From: Flavobacteriaceae bacterium
GTDB lineage: Bacteria > Bacteroidota > Bacteroidia > Flavobacteriales > Flavobacteriaceae
Direction of reading: 5' to 3'
Assembly: GCA_947478365.1 (NCBI GenBank)
Contig: CANJWG010000003.1
Location: 1-53,519, forward strand
DNA: 53,519 nt
Under the pieces are notes generated by a model. The model was not told the origin of the DNA, made no database searches, and saw nothing but the letters and a program-made list of their open reading frames with translations. Shown piece after piece: positions 7,424 to 16,883 of this stretch. Position numbers and translations under genes: made by a program. The stretch's first letter is position 1; the number at the start of each line of letters is the position of its first letter.

Positions 7424-8740
7424 TTACAAATCAAATCCTAAATTCACCCCCAATTTCGTGGCTATGATTTTGGTTATTCGTTTTTTGAGTTCGGGTATTT
7501 TAATACTTTCTATCACTTCGTTGGAGAAGGCGTACATCAGTAATGCCTTGGCTTCTTTCTTTGGAATGCCTCGTTGTTGCATGTAAAACATAGCATTTTC
7601 ATCTAATTGTCCAATCGTACAACCGTGGGAACATTTCACATCGTCTGCAAAGATTTCCAATTGTGGTTTTGCGTTTATGGTTGCTTTATCACCTAACAAA
7701 ATGTTATTGTTTTGCTGAAAAGCATCTGTTTTTTGTGCTTCTTTTTCCACAAAAATCTTTCCGTTGAAAACTCCGGTTGAGCTTCCTGCCAAAATGGTTT
7801 TGTAGTTCTGATGACTTTCGCAGTTTGGCGTTGCATGATTTACCAAAGTATAATGATCAACGTGTTGCTTGTCTCCAATAATGGTAATTCCTTTTAAAGT
7901 AGAATCTATTCTTTCTCCAAAGTGATAGAAATTCAGATTGTTTCTGGTGATATTTCCACCAAAAGAAAACGTATGAACAGAAACTCGGCTTTCTTGTTTT
8001 TGTGAAATATAAGTGTTGTCTATTAGGTTAGCCGACTGCAAGTCGTTTTGGATTTTATAGTAATCGACAATCGCTCTTTTTTGTGCAAAGATTTCGGTAA
8101 CTGAATTCGTCAGCACCGGGTTTTCGTTTAACGATTGGTGCCTTTCGATGATTTGAACGTGCGCATTTTCGCCAACAATTATTAAATTTCTTGGTTGTAA
8201 CATCAAAGCACTTTCAACTCCGGTAGAGAAATAAATGATTTCAATTGGTTTCTCAACCACTTTACTTTTCGGAATATTAATATACGCTCCTTCATTAGCA
8301 AAAGCGGTATTCAAAGTCGTCAACGTTTCTTCTTTGCTGGCAATTTTATTAAAATATTCATCAATTGCTATTTTGTATTTTGGTTTGTTCAATGCCGAAG
8401 ACATCAGACAAACATCTAATCCTTCGTGAGTTGTTGCTGACAAAAAGGAAGAGAATTTTCCATCTACAAAAATGACTTTGTGTGTGTCAATTTCGTGCAG
8501 GAAATATTTTTTTACAGCTGCAAATTCGACAGTATTTTCGTGCTTTGGAAATACCGAATAATCATTTTTTAAAATAGCATTCAGTGATGTATACTTCCAG
8601 GCTTCCTCTTTTTTGGTTGGGAAACCTTTATTTTCAAAGTTTTTTATAGCCGAAGTTCGAACATCATGCAACTCATTGTGCACATCGATGCTCTCTTCGA
8701 ACGCCATAAAAGACGAGATTAATTTATCTTTTAGTCCCAT
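7424..8740 (-). CDS. sufD: Fe-S cluster assembly protein SufD
   Basis: A 438-residue SufD/SufB-family protein. The N-terminal part has KKEEAWKYTSLNAI at about residues 40-53, the SufD N-terminal feature, and the C-terminal beta-helix core ends in the conserved CSHGCTIGQLDENAMFYMQQRG (about 371-392), which includes the cysteine and histidine expected at the SufB-SufD interface. SufD partners SufB and the SufC ATPase to build Fe-S clusters. It is the last gene of the sufABCD unit, followed by a terminator; hairpin repeat copy C separates it from sufC. Confidence 0.95.
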   Translation of the reverse strand: MGLKDKLISSFMAFEESIDVHNELHDVRTSAIKNFENKGFPTKKEEAWKYTSLNAILKNDYSVFPKHENTVEFAAVKKYFLHEIDTHKVIFVDGKFSSFLSATTHEGLDVCLMSSALNKPKYKIAIDEYFNKIASKEETLTTLNTAFANEGAYINIPKSKVVEKPIEIIYFSTGVESALMLQPRNLIIVGENAHVQIIERHQSLNENPVLTNSVTEIFAQKRAIVDYYKIQNDLQSANLIDNTYISQKQESRVSVHTFSFGGNITRNNLNFYHFGERIDSTLKGITIIGDKQHVDHYTLVNHATPNCESHQNYKTILAGSSTGVFNGKIFVEKEAQKTDAFQQNNNILLGDKATINAKPQLEIFADDVKCSHGCTIGQLDENAMFYMQQRGIPKKEAKALLMYAFSNEVIESIKIPELKKRITKIIATKLGVNLGFDL

Positions 8741-8746
8741 AATTTT

Positions 8747-8818
8747 AGTTTGCAGTCGCAGTTTACAGTCGCAGTCAATGCAGTAAATACCGATAACTGA
8801 GACTGAGGCTGAATACTA
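8747..8818. repeat. Dispersed ACTG/CAGT hairpin repeat, copy C
   Basis: GCAGTCGCAGTTTACAGTCG on the left and ACTGAGACTGAGGCTGAA on the right form an imperfect hairpin between sufC and sufD. The sufC TAG stop (8816-8818) lies in the terminal CTGAATACTATT of the element, the same end sequence as copy B. Confidence 0.8.
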
Positions 8819-9565
8819 TTGCACTTCCACTTTAATCCAGTCGTATCCTTTTTCCTCTAATTCATAAGCCAGTTCTTTTCCGCCTGATTTCACGATTTTC
8901 CCATCCATCAAAACATGAACGAAATCTGGAATGATATAATCCAATAAACGTTGGTAGTGAGTGATTACAAGAACTGCATTGTCTTTGCTTTTTAGTTTGT
9001 TGACACCATTGGCCACAATTCGCAACGCATCGATATCCAAACCAGAATCCGTTTCGTCAAGAATGGCTAATTTTGGTTCTAACATCGCCATTTGGAAGAT
9101 TTCATTACGTTTCTTTTCTCCACCCGAAAAACCTTCGTTTAATGAACGTGATAAAAACTTACGATCTATTTCTAATAATTCTGATTTATCACGAATTAAT
9201 TTAAGCATTTCGTTGGCTGGCATTTCTTCTTTACCGTTTGCTTTTCTGGTTTCGTTGATAGCTGTTTTCATAAAGTTAGTTACCGAAACTCCCGGAATTT
9301 CGACCGGATATTGAAAAGAAAGAAAAACGCCTTTATGTGCTCTTTCTTCGGGAGCTAATTCTGAAATATCTTCTCCTTCTAGAAGGATTTCACCTTCCGA
9401 AACTTCGTACTTTTCATTTCCGGCAATGATGGAAGCCAAGGTACTTTTTCCGGCACCATTTGGACCCATGATTGCATGAACTTCTCCTGCATTTACAACG
9501 AGGTTAATTCCTCTTAATATTTCTTTATCTTCAACACTTGCATGTAGATTGCTAATTTTTAACAT
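8816..9565 (-). CDS. sufC: Fe-S cluster assembly ATPase SufC
   Basis: A 249-residue ABC-type ATPase of full SufC length. Walker A GPNGAGKST is at residues 34-42, the signature FSGGEKKRNE at 146-155, and Walker B LAILDETDSGLD at 167-178. The EKKR variant of the signature and the ETDSGLD sequence are diagnostic for SufC. It is cytoplasmic and drives conformational change in the SufBCD scaffold. Its stop codon is embedded in hairpin repeat copy C. Confidence 0.97.
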   Translation of the reverse strand: MLKISNLHASVEDKEILRGINLVVNAGEVHAIMGPNGAGKSTLASIIAGNEKYEVSEGEILLEGEDISELAPEERAHKGVFLSFQYPVEIPGVSVTNFMKTAINETRKANGKEEMPANEMLKLIRDKSELLEIDRKFLSRSLNEGFSGGEKKRNEIFQMAMLEPKLAILDETDSGLDIDALRIVANGVNKLKSKDNAVLVITHYQRLLDYIIPDFVHVLMDGKIVKSGGKELAYELEEKGYDWIKVEVQ

Positions 9566-9574
9566 TTTATTCTT

Positions 9575-9607
9575 TTATTTTAAACCATTAAGGTATTAAG
9601 ATTCATT
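9575..9607. repeat. ATTAAG-type short repeat between sufB and sufC
   Basis: The gap between sufB and sufC contains three near-repeats, CATTAAGGT, ATTAAGATT and CATTAAGTT. It looks like a small tandem repeat of the kind common in intergenic flavobacterial DNA. Confidence 0.4.
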
Positions 9608-9613
9608 AAGTTT

Positions 9614-11062
9614 TTATCCAACACTTCCTTCTAGCGAAATTTCTAATAATTTTTGGGCTTCGACAGCAAACTCCATTGGCAATTTATTCAGTACATCTTT
9701 ACTGAAACCGTTTACGATAAGTGCAATCGCTTTTTCGGTTGGAATGCCACGCTGATTGCAATAGAAAACCTGGTCTTCACCAATTTTGGATGTCGTTGCT
9801 TCGTGTTCAATTATAGCGGATGAATTTTTGCTTTCGATATACGGAAACGTATGTGCTCCACAATTATTCCCCATTAACAAGGAATCACATTGCGAGAAGT
9901 TACGAGCATTATCAGCTCGGGCGCTTATCTGAACTAAACCTCGGTAGCTGTTTTGTGATTTCCCAGCAGAAATTCCTTTTGAAATGATAGTTGATTTGGT
10001 GTTTTTACCCAAATGAATCATCTTAGTTCCGGTATCGGCCTGTTGGAAATTATTGGTAACCGCAATAGAGTAAAATTCTCCAATTGAATTATCGCCTTTT
10101 AAAATAACCGAAGGATATTTCCAGGTAATTGCCGAGCCTGTTTCTACTTGTGTCCAAGATATTTTTGCGCTTTTCTCACACAAACCTCTTTTAGTTACGA
10201 AATTGAAAACCCCTCCTTTGCCTTCTTTGTTTCCGGGATACCAATTTTGAACTGTAGAATATTTTATTTCAGCATTATCTAAAGCAATAAGCTCGACTAC
10301 TGCTGCATGCAATTGATTTTCATCACGACTTGGTGCTGTACAGCCTTCGAGATACGAAACATAACTGCCTTCGTCGGCAATTAAAAGTGTTCTTTCAAAT
10401 TGCCCGGTACCCGCTTGATTGATTCGGAAGTAAGTAGAAAGTTCCATTGGACATCGAACTCCTTTAGGAATATAACAGAATGAACCGTCTGAAAAAACAG
10501 CCGAATTCAAAGCCGCGTAAAAATTATCTTTTTGAGGCACAACTGTTCCTAAATGTTTTCTAACTAATTCAGGATGCTCTTTAATTGCTTCAGATATGGA
10601 GCAGAAAATAATTCCTTTTTCGTTTAGCGTTTTCTTGAATGTTGTGGCCACAGAAACCGAGTCAACAACAATATCCATGGCGATATTATTCATCTTTTTC
10701 TGTTCGTCTAATGATATTCCTAACTTTTTATACATTTCTAAAAGTTCCGGATCGACATCTTCTAGGGTTTTGTTTGGATCAACCTTTTTTGGCGCCGAGT
10801 AATAAGATATTGCCTGAAAATCTGGTTTTTCATAATGAACATTAGCCCAATTTGGTTCAACCATTTCCTGCCATGCACGAAAAGCTTCTATTCTCCAATC
10901 AGTCATCCATTGTGGCTCTTCTTTTTTCAAAGAAATGGCTCTAACTATATCTTCATTAAGGCCAATAGGAAATGTATCCGATTCAATATCGGTATAAAAT
11001 CCATATTCATATTCTTTACTTTCGAGTTCAACTTTTAAATCGTCCTCCGTATATTTTGCCAT
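9614..11062 (-). CDS. sufB: Fe-S cluster assembly protein SufB
   Basis: The protein is 482 residues from the ATG at 11062 (MAKYTEDDL). An in-frame upstream start at 11101 would overlap the sufA end by 31 bases and adds a non-conserved tail, so it was not used. Conserved SufB segments include [60 protein letters not shown], and [20 protein letters not shown]; the last holds the active-site cysteine region. SufB receives sulfur from SufE and carries the nascent cluster in the SufBC2D complex. It is the second gene of the unit, eight bases after sufA. Confidence 0.97.
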   Translation of the reverse strand: MAKYTEDDLKVELESKEYEYGFYTDIESDTFPIGLNEDIVRAISLKKEEPQWMTDWRIEAFRAWQEMVEPNWANVHYEKPDFQAISYYSAPKKVDPNKTLEDVDPELLEMYKKLGISLDEQKKMNNIAMDIVVDSVSVATTFKKTLNEKGIIFCSISEAIKEHPELVRKHLGTVVPQKDNFYAALNSAVFSDGSFCYIPKGVRCPMELSTYFRINQAGTGQFERTLLIADEGSYVSYLEGCTAPSRDENQLHAAVVELIALDNAEIKYSTVQNWYPGNKEGKGGVFNFVTKRGLCEKSAKISWTQVETGSAITWKYPSVILKGDNSIGEFYSIAVTNNFQQADTGTKMIHLGKNTKSTIISKGISAGKSQNSYRGLVQISARADNARNFSQCDSLLMGNNCGAHTFPYIESKNSSAIIEHEATTSKIGEDQVFYCNQRGIPTEKAIALIVNGFSKDVLNKLPMEFAVEAQKLLEISLEGSVG

Positions 11063-11070
11063 CTTATAAT

Positions 11071-11400
11071 TTAAAGTGAGAAACTTTCCCCGCAACCACA
11101 AGTTCTGGATGCATTCGGATTGTTGAATACAAATCCTTTCCCGTTTAATCCACCTGAGAACTCTAAAATAGTTCCTGCCAAATACAAAAATGATTTTTTC
11201 TCAACGGCGATTTTTACGTGATTATCTTCAAAAACCTTGTCGTTTTCGCCTAGTTCTTTATCAAATTTAAGTTCATACGACAAACCTGAGCAACCGCCAC
11301 TTTTTACGCCCACGCGAACATAATCTTTGGTTACATCAAAACCGTCTTCCTGCATCATCGAAACGATTTTTTTACTAGCGTCATCAGATACTTTTATCAT
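11071..11400 (-). CDS. sufA: A-type Fe-S carrier (SufA/IscA/ErpA family)
   Basis: A 109-residue HesB/IscA-like protein. The three cluster-binding cysteines are in GGCSGLSY (Cys37) and TCGCGESF (Cys101 and Cys103). It carries Fe-S clusters from the scaffold to target proteins. As first gene of the suf unit it sits directly behind the promoter at 11432-11439. The name sufA is by context; ErpA or IscA paralogues look the same at this level. Confidence 0.93.
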   Translation of the reverse strand: MIKVSDDASKKIVSMMQEDGFDVTKDYVRVGVKSGGCSGLSYELKFDKELGENDKVFEDNHVKIAVEKKSFLYLAGTILEFSGGLNGKGFVFNNPNASRTCGCGESFSL

Positions 11401-11431
11401 TTTGCTATTTTGATTTTGTCTAAATTAAGCG

Positions 11432-11439
11432 CAAAGTTA
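11432..11439 (-). promoter_or_regulatory. Promoter -7 element for the sufABCD operon
   Basis: The minus strand reads TAACTTTGCGC, with TAACTTTG a full TAnnTTTG match, 32 bases upstream of the sufA ATG. No IscR-type or other operator was recognised around it. Confidence 0.6.
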
Positions 11440-11519
11440 CTACAATTATCCTTTTTTTCTATTATCTATAACATTTTTATAACGAATTTAGATATAGAAA
11501 AAAATGATTTTTAATTCTA

Positions 11520-11527
11520 TAAATTTG
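11520..11527 (+). promoter_or_regulatory. Promoter -7 element for the metallo-beta-lactamase-fold gene
   Basis: TAAATTTG matches TAnnTTTG. The ATG follows at 11544, so the leader would be only about ten bases. This and the divergent suf promoter share the 143-base gap. Confidence 0.55.
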
Positions 11528-11543
11528 TAGAAAGATTTAGAAA

Positions 11544-12404
11544 ATGAAAATATATCCTATAGAAGCCGGAAATTTTAAGCTTGATGGCGGCGCTATGTTT
11601 GGCGTAGTGCCAAAAACTATATGGAATAAAACCAATCCCGCTGACGAAAATAACTTGATTGATATTGCTGCAAGATGTATGTTGATTGAAGATGGAAGCC
11701 GATTAATTTTAATTGATACCGGAATGGGTAATAAGCAATCAGAAAAATTCTTTGGTTATTATTCTTTATGGGGAAATCATTCTTTAGATAAATCGTTAGC
11801 AAAATATGGATTTCATCGCGATGAAGTTACCGATGTTTTTATGACGCATTTACATTTTGACCATTGCGGGGGAAGTGTCAATTGGAATGCAACCAAAACT
11901 GGTTACGAAGTGGCTTTCAAAAATGCCAAATTCTGGACCAATGACAATCATTGGGAATGGGCAATCAAACCAAATGCTCGCGAAAAAGCATCTTTCCTTT
12001 CGGAAAATATTATACCTATATTAGAAAGCGGACAACTGAATTTTATGAAAAGGCCTGAAAGCGATTTTGGGATTTCAGACGAGTTGGGTTTTGGAATCTT
12101 TTACGTAGATGGTCATACCGAAAAAATGATGTTGCCACACATTGAATACCGTGATAAAACCATCGTTTTTTGTGCAGATTTGATTCCGACAGCAGGTCAC
12201 TTGCCAATACCTTATGTAATGGGTTATGACACCCGGCCACTTTTGACATTGCCAGAAAAAACTAAGTTTCTTAATGCAGCTGTAGAAAAAAATTATTATT
12301 TATGGTTAGAACACGATGCTCACAATCAAATAATCACTGTTGAGAATACTGAAAAAGGCATTAAAATTAAAGAAGTTTTCAGCTGTGAAGATATCTTAAC
12401 ATAG
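11544..12404 (+). CDS. MBL-fold metallo-hydrolase
   Basis: A 286-residue soluble metallo-beta-lactamase-fold protein. The metal-binding HLHFDHCGG motif is at residues 102-110, preceded by LILIDTGMG at about 54-62 and followed by YVDGHTEKMM (about 189-198) and FCADLIPTAGH (about 211-221), giving the complete set of metal ligands. Members include lactonases, hydrolases and other esterases; the substrate cannot be assigned. There is no signal peptide, so it is likely cytoplasmic. It is divergent from the suf operon and followed by a subtilase gene with a separate promoter-like element. Confidence 0.88.
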   Translation: MKIYPIEAGNFKLDGGAMFGVVPKTIWNKTNPADENNLIDIAARCMLIEDGSRLILIDTGMGNKQSEKFFGYYSLWGNHSLDKSLAKYGFHRDEVTDVFMTHLHFDHCGGSVNWNATKTGYEVAFKNAKFWTNDNHWEWAIKPNAREKASFLSENIIPILESGQLNFMKRPESDFGISDELGFGIFYVDGHTEKMMLPHIEYRDKTIVFCADLIPTAGHLPIPYVMGYDTRPLLTLPEKTKFLNAAVEKNYYLWLEHDAHNQIITVENTEKGIKIKEVFSCEDILT

Positions 12405-12419
12405 TGTTAATACTTTCTT

Positions 12420-12427
12420 TAACTTTA
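12420..12427 (+). promoter_or_regulatory. Imperfect promoter -7 element for the subtilase gene
   Basis: TAACTTTA matches TAnnTTTG at seven of eight positions, 41 bases upstream of the ATG at 12469. Confidence 0.3.
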
Positions 12428-12468
12428 GCAAAACCATTTATTTTTACACCAATTCAATAAATTAAAAA

Positions 12469-14031
12469 ATGAAGTTTATAAAAATTCTTTTATTGTCAAT
12501 GTTTACATTGACCATGTCGGCCCAAATTGTTGCTAAAAAAATACCTTTAACAGACAAAGAACTTAAACGCTGGAGTCATCTTGATTTAGAAATAGATTCT
12601 ATTCCAGGAATGAGTGTTGACAAAGCGTACTCTGAGTTTTTAAAAAACAAAAAAAACACAAAAGTTATTGTAGCAGTTGTCGATTCTGGTGTTGATATTG
12701 ATCACGAAGACTTGAAAGCTGTAATCTGGACCAATAAAAAAGAGATTCCAAACAATGGAAAAGATGATGATAAAAATGGTTTTGTTGACGATGTTCACGG
12801 ATGGAATTTTTTAGGTGAGTCAAATAATGAAAATCTTGAAATGACACGTGTTTTGAAAAAAGCCGATGATGGTTCTGAAGTCTACAAAAAAGCATTAGCT
12901 GATTATACCGCAAAACTTGCGGATGCAAATGATTTAAAAGAAAATGTAGATATTTTACTGAAAGCAGATAAGGCAGTTCGTGAAACTCTAAAAAATGACA
13001 ACTACACTGTTTCAGAACTAAAAGATATGCCTTCTGTTAAATTCGATTTGTATGATGCCAAACGAATCATGTTGTCTTATGCTGCTCAAAAAGGAGATTC
13101 TTTTCATGATGATTTAAAATCTTTTCAAGACTATGTTTATGACCAAATAGTTTATAATCTTAATAAGGATTTTAATCCAAGAAAATTAGTAGGCGACAAT
13201 CCCGAAGATATAAATGATAAAAAATATGGCAACAATGTGGTCTATTCTAAAAAACGTAAAGATTCACTTCACGGAACTCATGTCGCAGGTATAATTGCCC
13301 AAGGAAGAGATAACGGTGTTGGTGGTGACGGTGTTGCCGACAATATAGAAATCATGGCTGTTCGTGCCGTGCCAAATGGAGATGAATATGATAAAGATAT
13401 TGCTTTAGCTATTCGTTACGCGGTTGACAATGGCGCTAAAGTAATTAATGGTAGTTTTGGAAAAGACTATTCTCCTCATGCTCAATGGGTATATGATGCT
13501 ATCAAATATGCCGCAAGTAAAGATGTTCTGATTATTCATGCGGCTGGAAATGATGCTAAAAATATTGACACAGAGCCAAACTTCCCAACAGACGATGTTG
13601 ATGGAAAGGAGATTGCAGATAATGTTTTAACGGTTGGCGCTCTCAATTATGAATATGGAGAAAAAATGGTTGCTAAGTTTTCAAACTACGGAAAAAGAAA
13701 TGTAGATGTTTATGCACCAGGTGTAAAAATATATGCTACCATTCCTGATAATAAATATAAATACCTTCAAGGAACTTCAATGGCTTCGCCAAATGCGGCT
13801 GGAGTTGCGGCTTTAATTCGTGAATATTATCCAAATTTAAAGGCTGCTCAGGTAAAACAAATTTTAATGCAATCGGGAACTGCTTTAAATCTTGAAGTAT
13901 TAGTAGATGAAAAACAAATTACGATTCCTTTCTCAGAAGCCTCTGTTTCGGGAAAAATAGTTAACGCCTTTAACGCCTTGAAAATGGCTGAAGAAATATC
14001 TAACGCTATTAAGAAAAACCCTAAATTATAA
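12469..14031 (+). CDS. S8 family serine peptidase (subtilase), exported
   Basis: A 520-residue subtilisin-type protease. A signal peptide ends near MSAQ (residue 19). The catalytic triad is visible: Asp72 in VVDSGVD, His268 in LHGTHVAG and Ser437 in QGTSMASPNAAG; the oxyanion Asn is in HAAGND (about 358-362). An insertion of about 190 residues lies between the Asp and His motifs, longer than in classical subtilisins but seen in Bacteroidota periplasmic subtilases. No type IX secretion C-terminal domain is seen, so the mature enzyme probably stays in the periplasm or is attached by another means. A good terminator follows. Confidence 0.92.
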   Translation: MKFIKILLLSMFTLTMSAQIVAKKIPLTDKELKRWSHLDLEIDSIPGMSVDKAYSEFLKNKKNTKVIVAVVDSGVDIDHEDLKAVIWTNKKEIPNNGKDDDKNGFVDDVHGWNFLGESNNENLEMTRVLKKADDGSEVYKKALADYTAKLADANDLKENVDILLKADKAVRETLKNDNYTVSELKDMPSVKFDLYDAKRIMLSYAAQKGDSFHDDLKSFQDYVYDQIVYNLNKDFNPRKLVGDNPEDINDKKYGNNVVYSKKRKDSLHGTHVAGIIAQGRDNGVGGDGVADNIEIMAVRAVPNGDEYDKDIALAIRYAVDNGAKVINGSFGKDYSPHAQWVYDAIKYAASKDVLIIHAAGNDAKNIDTEPNFPTDDVDGKEIADNVLTVGALNYEYGEKMVAKFSNYGKRNVDVYAPGVKIYATIPDNKYKYLQGTSMASPNAAGVAALIREYYPNLKAAQVKQILMQSGTALNLEVLVDEKQITIPFSEASVSGKIVNAFNALKMAEEISNAIKKNPKL

Positions 14032-14036
14032 ATCGA

Positions 14037-14063
14037 AAGGAAGTGTAAAACCTTCCTTTTTTT
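14037..14063 (+). terminator. Terminator after the subtilase gene
   Basis: A seven-base-pair stem AAGGAAG/CTTCCTT with an eight-base loop, followed by a run of T residues to 14063. Confidence 0.75.
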
Positions 14064-14076
14064 ATTTCGTTTCAGC

Positions 14077-15963
14077 ATGAACAATAAATTTTTATTTTTA
14101 TTTATTTTACTGAGTATTAATTCGCCTTATGCGCAAACCAAAGGATACTGGCAGCAAAAAGTAGATTACACCATGGAAGTGTCTATGGATGTGAAAAACT
14201 ATCAATATAAAGGAAAACAAAAACTAATTTACACAAACAATTCTTCGGACACGCTGCGCCGCGTTTATTATCATTTATTCAATAATGCATTTCAGCCCGG
14301 AAGTGAAATGGACATACGTTCCCATACGATTGCTGATCCAGACGCAAGGTTTATGACCAAAACAAAAGATGCCAATGGTAAAGAAATTAAAGAAAGTAGA
14401 ATTGCTAAACTGCAATCTAATGAAATTGGCTATTTAAAAATATCTAATTTTAAGCAAGATGGAGTTTCTGCTAGTACTAAAGAAGTTTCAACCATTCTTG
14501 AAGTGACTTTAGCTAAACCAATTCTCCCCGGAAAATCTTCAACATTGACTCTGGATTTTGACGGACAAGTGCCTGTTCAAATTCGCCGATCTGGCAGAAA
14601 TAATTCGGAAGGAATTGAACTTTCTATGGCACAATGGTATCCAAAAATGGCCGAATTCGATTTTGAAGGCTGGCATGCTGATCCATACATTGCTCGGGAG
14701 TTTCATGGTGTTTGGGGTGATTTTGATGTAAAAATTACTATTGATAAAAATTATATTCTTGGCGGAAGCGGTTATTTGGAAAACAAAAATGAAATTGGTT
14801 TTGGCTATGAGGAGAGTGGTAAAATTGTAAAAAAAGATCCAAAAGCAAAAACGTTAACTTGGCACTTTGTAGCGCCAAATGTTCACGATTTTACTTGGGC
14901 TGCCGATAAAAACTATCTTCACGATATAGTCAAAGGACCAAACAATGTTGACTTGCATTTCCTGTACAAAAACAATTCGAAAATTATTGAAAATTGGAAA
15001 AGTATTCAGCCGATAATGATTACTGTAATGGATTTTTACAATAAAACTGTTGGCGATTATCCATACAAACAATATTCTTTTATTCAGGGCGGCGATGGCG
15101 GAATGGAATATGCTATGTGTACGCTGATGTTAGGAAACGGAACAATAAATGGTTTAGTTGGAACAGCTGTTCATGAATTAGGCCATTCCTGGTTTCAACA
15201 TATTTTAGGGTTTAACGAATCCAAGCACCCATGGATGGATGAAGGATTTACCAGCTATATTGAAGATCTTGCAATGAATGAAATTTCGGCTAAAAAAGCT
15301 GAAAATCCATTTGAAAGTTCTTATAAAACCTATGTTAAACTAGTAGAATCGGGCAAAGAACAACCTTTATCAACTCATGGTGACCGTTATGATGAAAATA
15401 GAAGTTATAGCATTGCTTCCTATGTGAAAGGGGAACTATTTCTTTCACAATTAGAATATATCATAGGTACTGAAAATACCAGAAAAACTTTGAAACGATT
15501 TTACAACGAATTCAAATTCAAACATCCAACGCCAAATGATATCAAACGAACTGCCGAACGTGTTTCTGGCGCAAATTTAGATTGGTATTTAACCGATTGG
15601 ACCCAAACTTTGAATACCATAGATTATGGAATTAAAAATGTTGAAAGTGCAACTGATGATGTTCAAAGAACAGGCATTTCTTTAGAAAGAATTGGCAGAA
15701 TACCAATGCCTATGGATATTTTAGTAGAATATACCGATGGCACAGAAGAGCGTTTTTATATTCCGTTGCGAATGATGAGTTTTGAAAAAGAAAATCCAAC
15801 ACCGAAAATTAAAAGAACTGTTTTGTCAGATTGGGCTTGGGCTAATCCAAATTATTTCTTTGAAGTGACGAAAGCAAAAACTTTGATTAAAAAAATTACC
15901 ATCGACCCAACTGGTTTAATGGTCGATGTGAAAAGAGACAATAATGTTTATGAAGTGAAGTAA
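14077..15963 (+). CDS. M1 family metallopeptidase, exported
   Basis: A 628-residue zinc peptidase with a signal peptide ending near SPYAQ (residue 20). The zinc site HELGH is at residues 366-370 with the third ligand Glu389 in WMDEGF, an exact HExxH-x18-E arrangement. The exopeptidase loop GGDGGMEYAM lies shortly before it, at about 338-347, in place of GAMEN. It probably trims peptides in the periplasm. The C-terminal quarter has the beta-rich segment found in Bacteroidota M1 members. It starts 13 bases after the subtilase terminator and is followed by its own weak terminator. Confidence 0.93.
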   Translation: MNNKFLFLFILLSINSPYAQTKGYWQQKVDYTMEVSMDVKNYQYKGKQKLIYTNNSSDTLRRVYYHLFNNAFQPGSEMDIRSHTIADPDARFMTKTKDANGKEIKESRIAKLQSNEIGYLKISNFKQDGVSASTKEVSTILEVTLAKPILPGKSSTLTLDFDGQVPVQIRRSGRNNSEGIELSMAQWYPKMAEFDFEGWHADPYIAREFHGVWGDFDVKITIDKNYILGGSGYLENKNEIGFGYEESGKIVKKDPKAKTLTWHFVAPNVHDFTWAADKNYLHDIVKGPNNVDLHFLYKNNSKIIENWKSIQPIMITVMDFYNKTVGDYPYKQYSFIQGGDGGMEYAMCTLMLGNGTINGLVGTAVHELGHSWFQHILGFNESKHPWMDEGFTSYIEDLAMNEISAKKAENPFESSYKTYVKLVESGKEQPLSTHGDRYDENRSYSIASYVKGELFLSQLEYIIGTENTRKTLKRFYNEFKFKHPTPNDIKRTAERVSGANLDWYLTDWTQTLNTIDYGIKNVESATDDVQRTGISLERIGRIPMPMDILVEYTDGTEERFYIPLRMMSFEKENPTPKIKRTVLSDWAWANPNYFFEVTKAKTLIKKITIDPTGLMVDVKRDNNVYEVK

Positions 15964-15967
15964 ATTG

Positions 15968-15992
15968 AAAGGCAACTGTAAGATTGTCTTTT
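15968..15992 (+). terminator. Terminator after the M1 peptidase gene
   Basis: AAAGGCAA pairs with TTGTCTTT (one G-T pair) across an eight-base loop, then T residues. The next frame begins immediately after it. Confidence 0.6.
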
Positions 15993-16032
15993 TATGAATA
16001 GAATTTGTAGATTTACCCAAATATTTTTTGCC

Positions 16033-16443
16033 ATGAAATATCTGAATATCTTTTTATTTTTAATTGTCTTAAACTTTGGGGCTCAGAAAACTTACTCCCA
16101 ACCTATTCGTTTTCAAGCCAGCAGCGTAAGTTTTACAGATAAAAAAGAAAACGGTCAATGGAACGAATGGTCTGACTTTGTTGATGCTAAAGTATTGATA
16201 ACCGTTGATGCCAAGAAAGATTTGATTACGATTAATTCTTCTGAGGTACAGTCATTCAAAATCAAAGCTTACGGTGAAATTACAGATAATGATGAAGTAA
16301 ATATTGTTCCTTTTGAATGCGTAGATAATAAATTTTCGAAGTGTAATATTTTAATCATTACCAAGAAAAAAGAAAACAACAGAGTGCAGTTTTACGTTAC
16401 TTACAATGAAGTGAAATTTGTTTACAATATCTACTCAAAATAG
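16033..16443 (+). CDS. Small exported protein of unknown function
   Basis: The start is placed at the ATG at 16033 (MKYLNIFLFLIVLNFG, signal peptide ending at about TYSQ), giving 136 residues. A longer frame from 15994 would put 13 non-hydrophobic residues in front of the signal peptide and begins in the terminator tail. The mature part, about 115 residues, has a beta-rich look with an evenly spaced pattern of charged residues (residues 35-60 KENGQWNEWSDFVDAK and VDAKKDLITI). The family is not recognised. It lies two bases before rnpA, so the two are probably co-transcribed. Confidence 0.75.
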   Translation: MKYLNIFLFLIVLNFGAQKTYSQPIRFQASSVSFTDKKENGQWNEWSDFVDAKVLITVDAKKDLITINSSEVQSFKIKAYGEITDNDEVNIVPFECVDNKFSKCNILIITKKKENNRVQFYVTYNEVKFVYNIYSK

Positions 16444-16445
16444 CA

Positions 16446-16829
16446 ATGGATTTTTCATATCCAAAAACTGAAAAACTTAAAAGCAAAAAAATTATCGATT
16501 TACTTTTTACCGAAGGCAAATCGGTGAGTCAGTACCCATTGCGATTGGTTTATGTTAAACAAGATTTTGAGGAAAATGTTCCGCTAAAAATTGGTGTTTC
16601 GGTATCCAAAAAATATTTTAAAAATGCTGTTGACCGCAATTATTTCAAGCGCATACTGCGTGAATCTTATCGTTTGAATAAAACCCTTTTAATTGAAAAT
16701 ATAGATGTTAAATATTGCTTTATGTTTTTTTATCAAACCAAAGAAAAGTTATCTTATCAGGAAATAAACCAAAAAACCATCCAGCTTTTTGAAAAGTTTG
16801 TTAAAATTCTTAAAGAAGAAAAAGGGTAA
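16446..16829 (+). CDS. rnpA: Ribonuclease P protein component
   Basis: A 127-residue RnpA. The family signature is at about residues 61-77, including DRNYFKRILRESYR with the conserved RNxxKR-type basic cluster; the N-terminal LKSKKIIDLLFTEGKS is also typical. It binds RNase P RNA and assists 5' maturation of tRNA. It is not next to rpmH here, as in other Bacteroidota, but ahead of a CtpA-type protease gene. It has only a two-base spacer after the upstream exported-protein gene. Confidence 0.92.
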   Translation: MDFSYPKTEKLKSKKIIDLLFTEGKSVSQYPLRLVYVKQDFEENVPLKIGVSVSKKYFKNAVDRNYFKRILRESYRLNKTLLIENIDVKYCFMFFYQTKEKLSYQEINQKTIQLFEKFVKILKEEKG

Positions 16830-16883
16830 CACAAAATCTCTAAAGTTATTACTATATTCGTTTACTTGTAAAAAGAAAAGACC

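Noticed and set aside
11063..11101. Earlier start of sufB
   Set aside because: It overlaps the sufA coding end and adds residues not seen in SufB; the ATG at 11062 gives the normal N-terminus.
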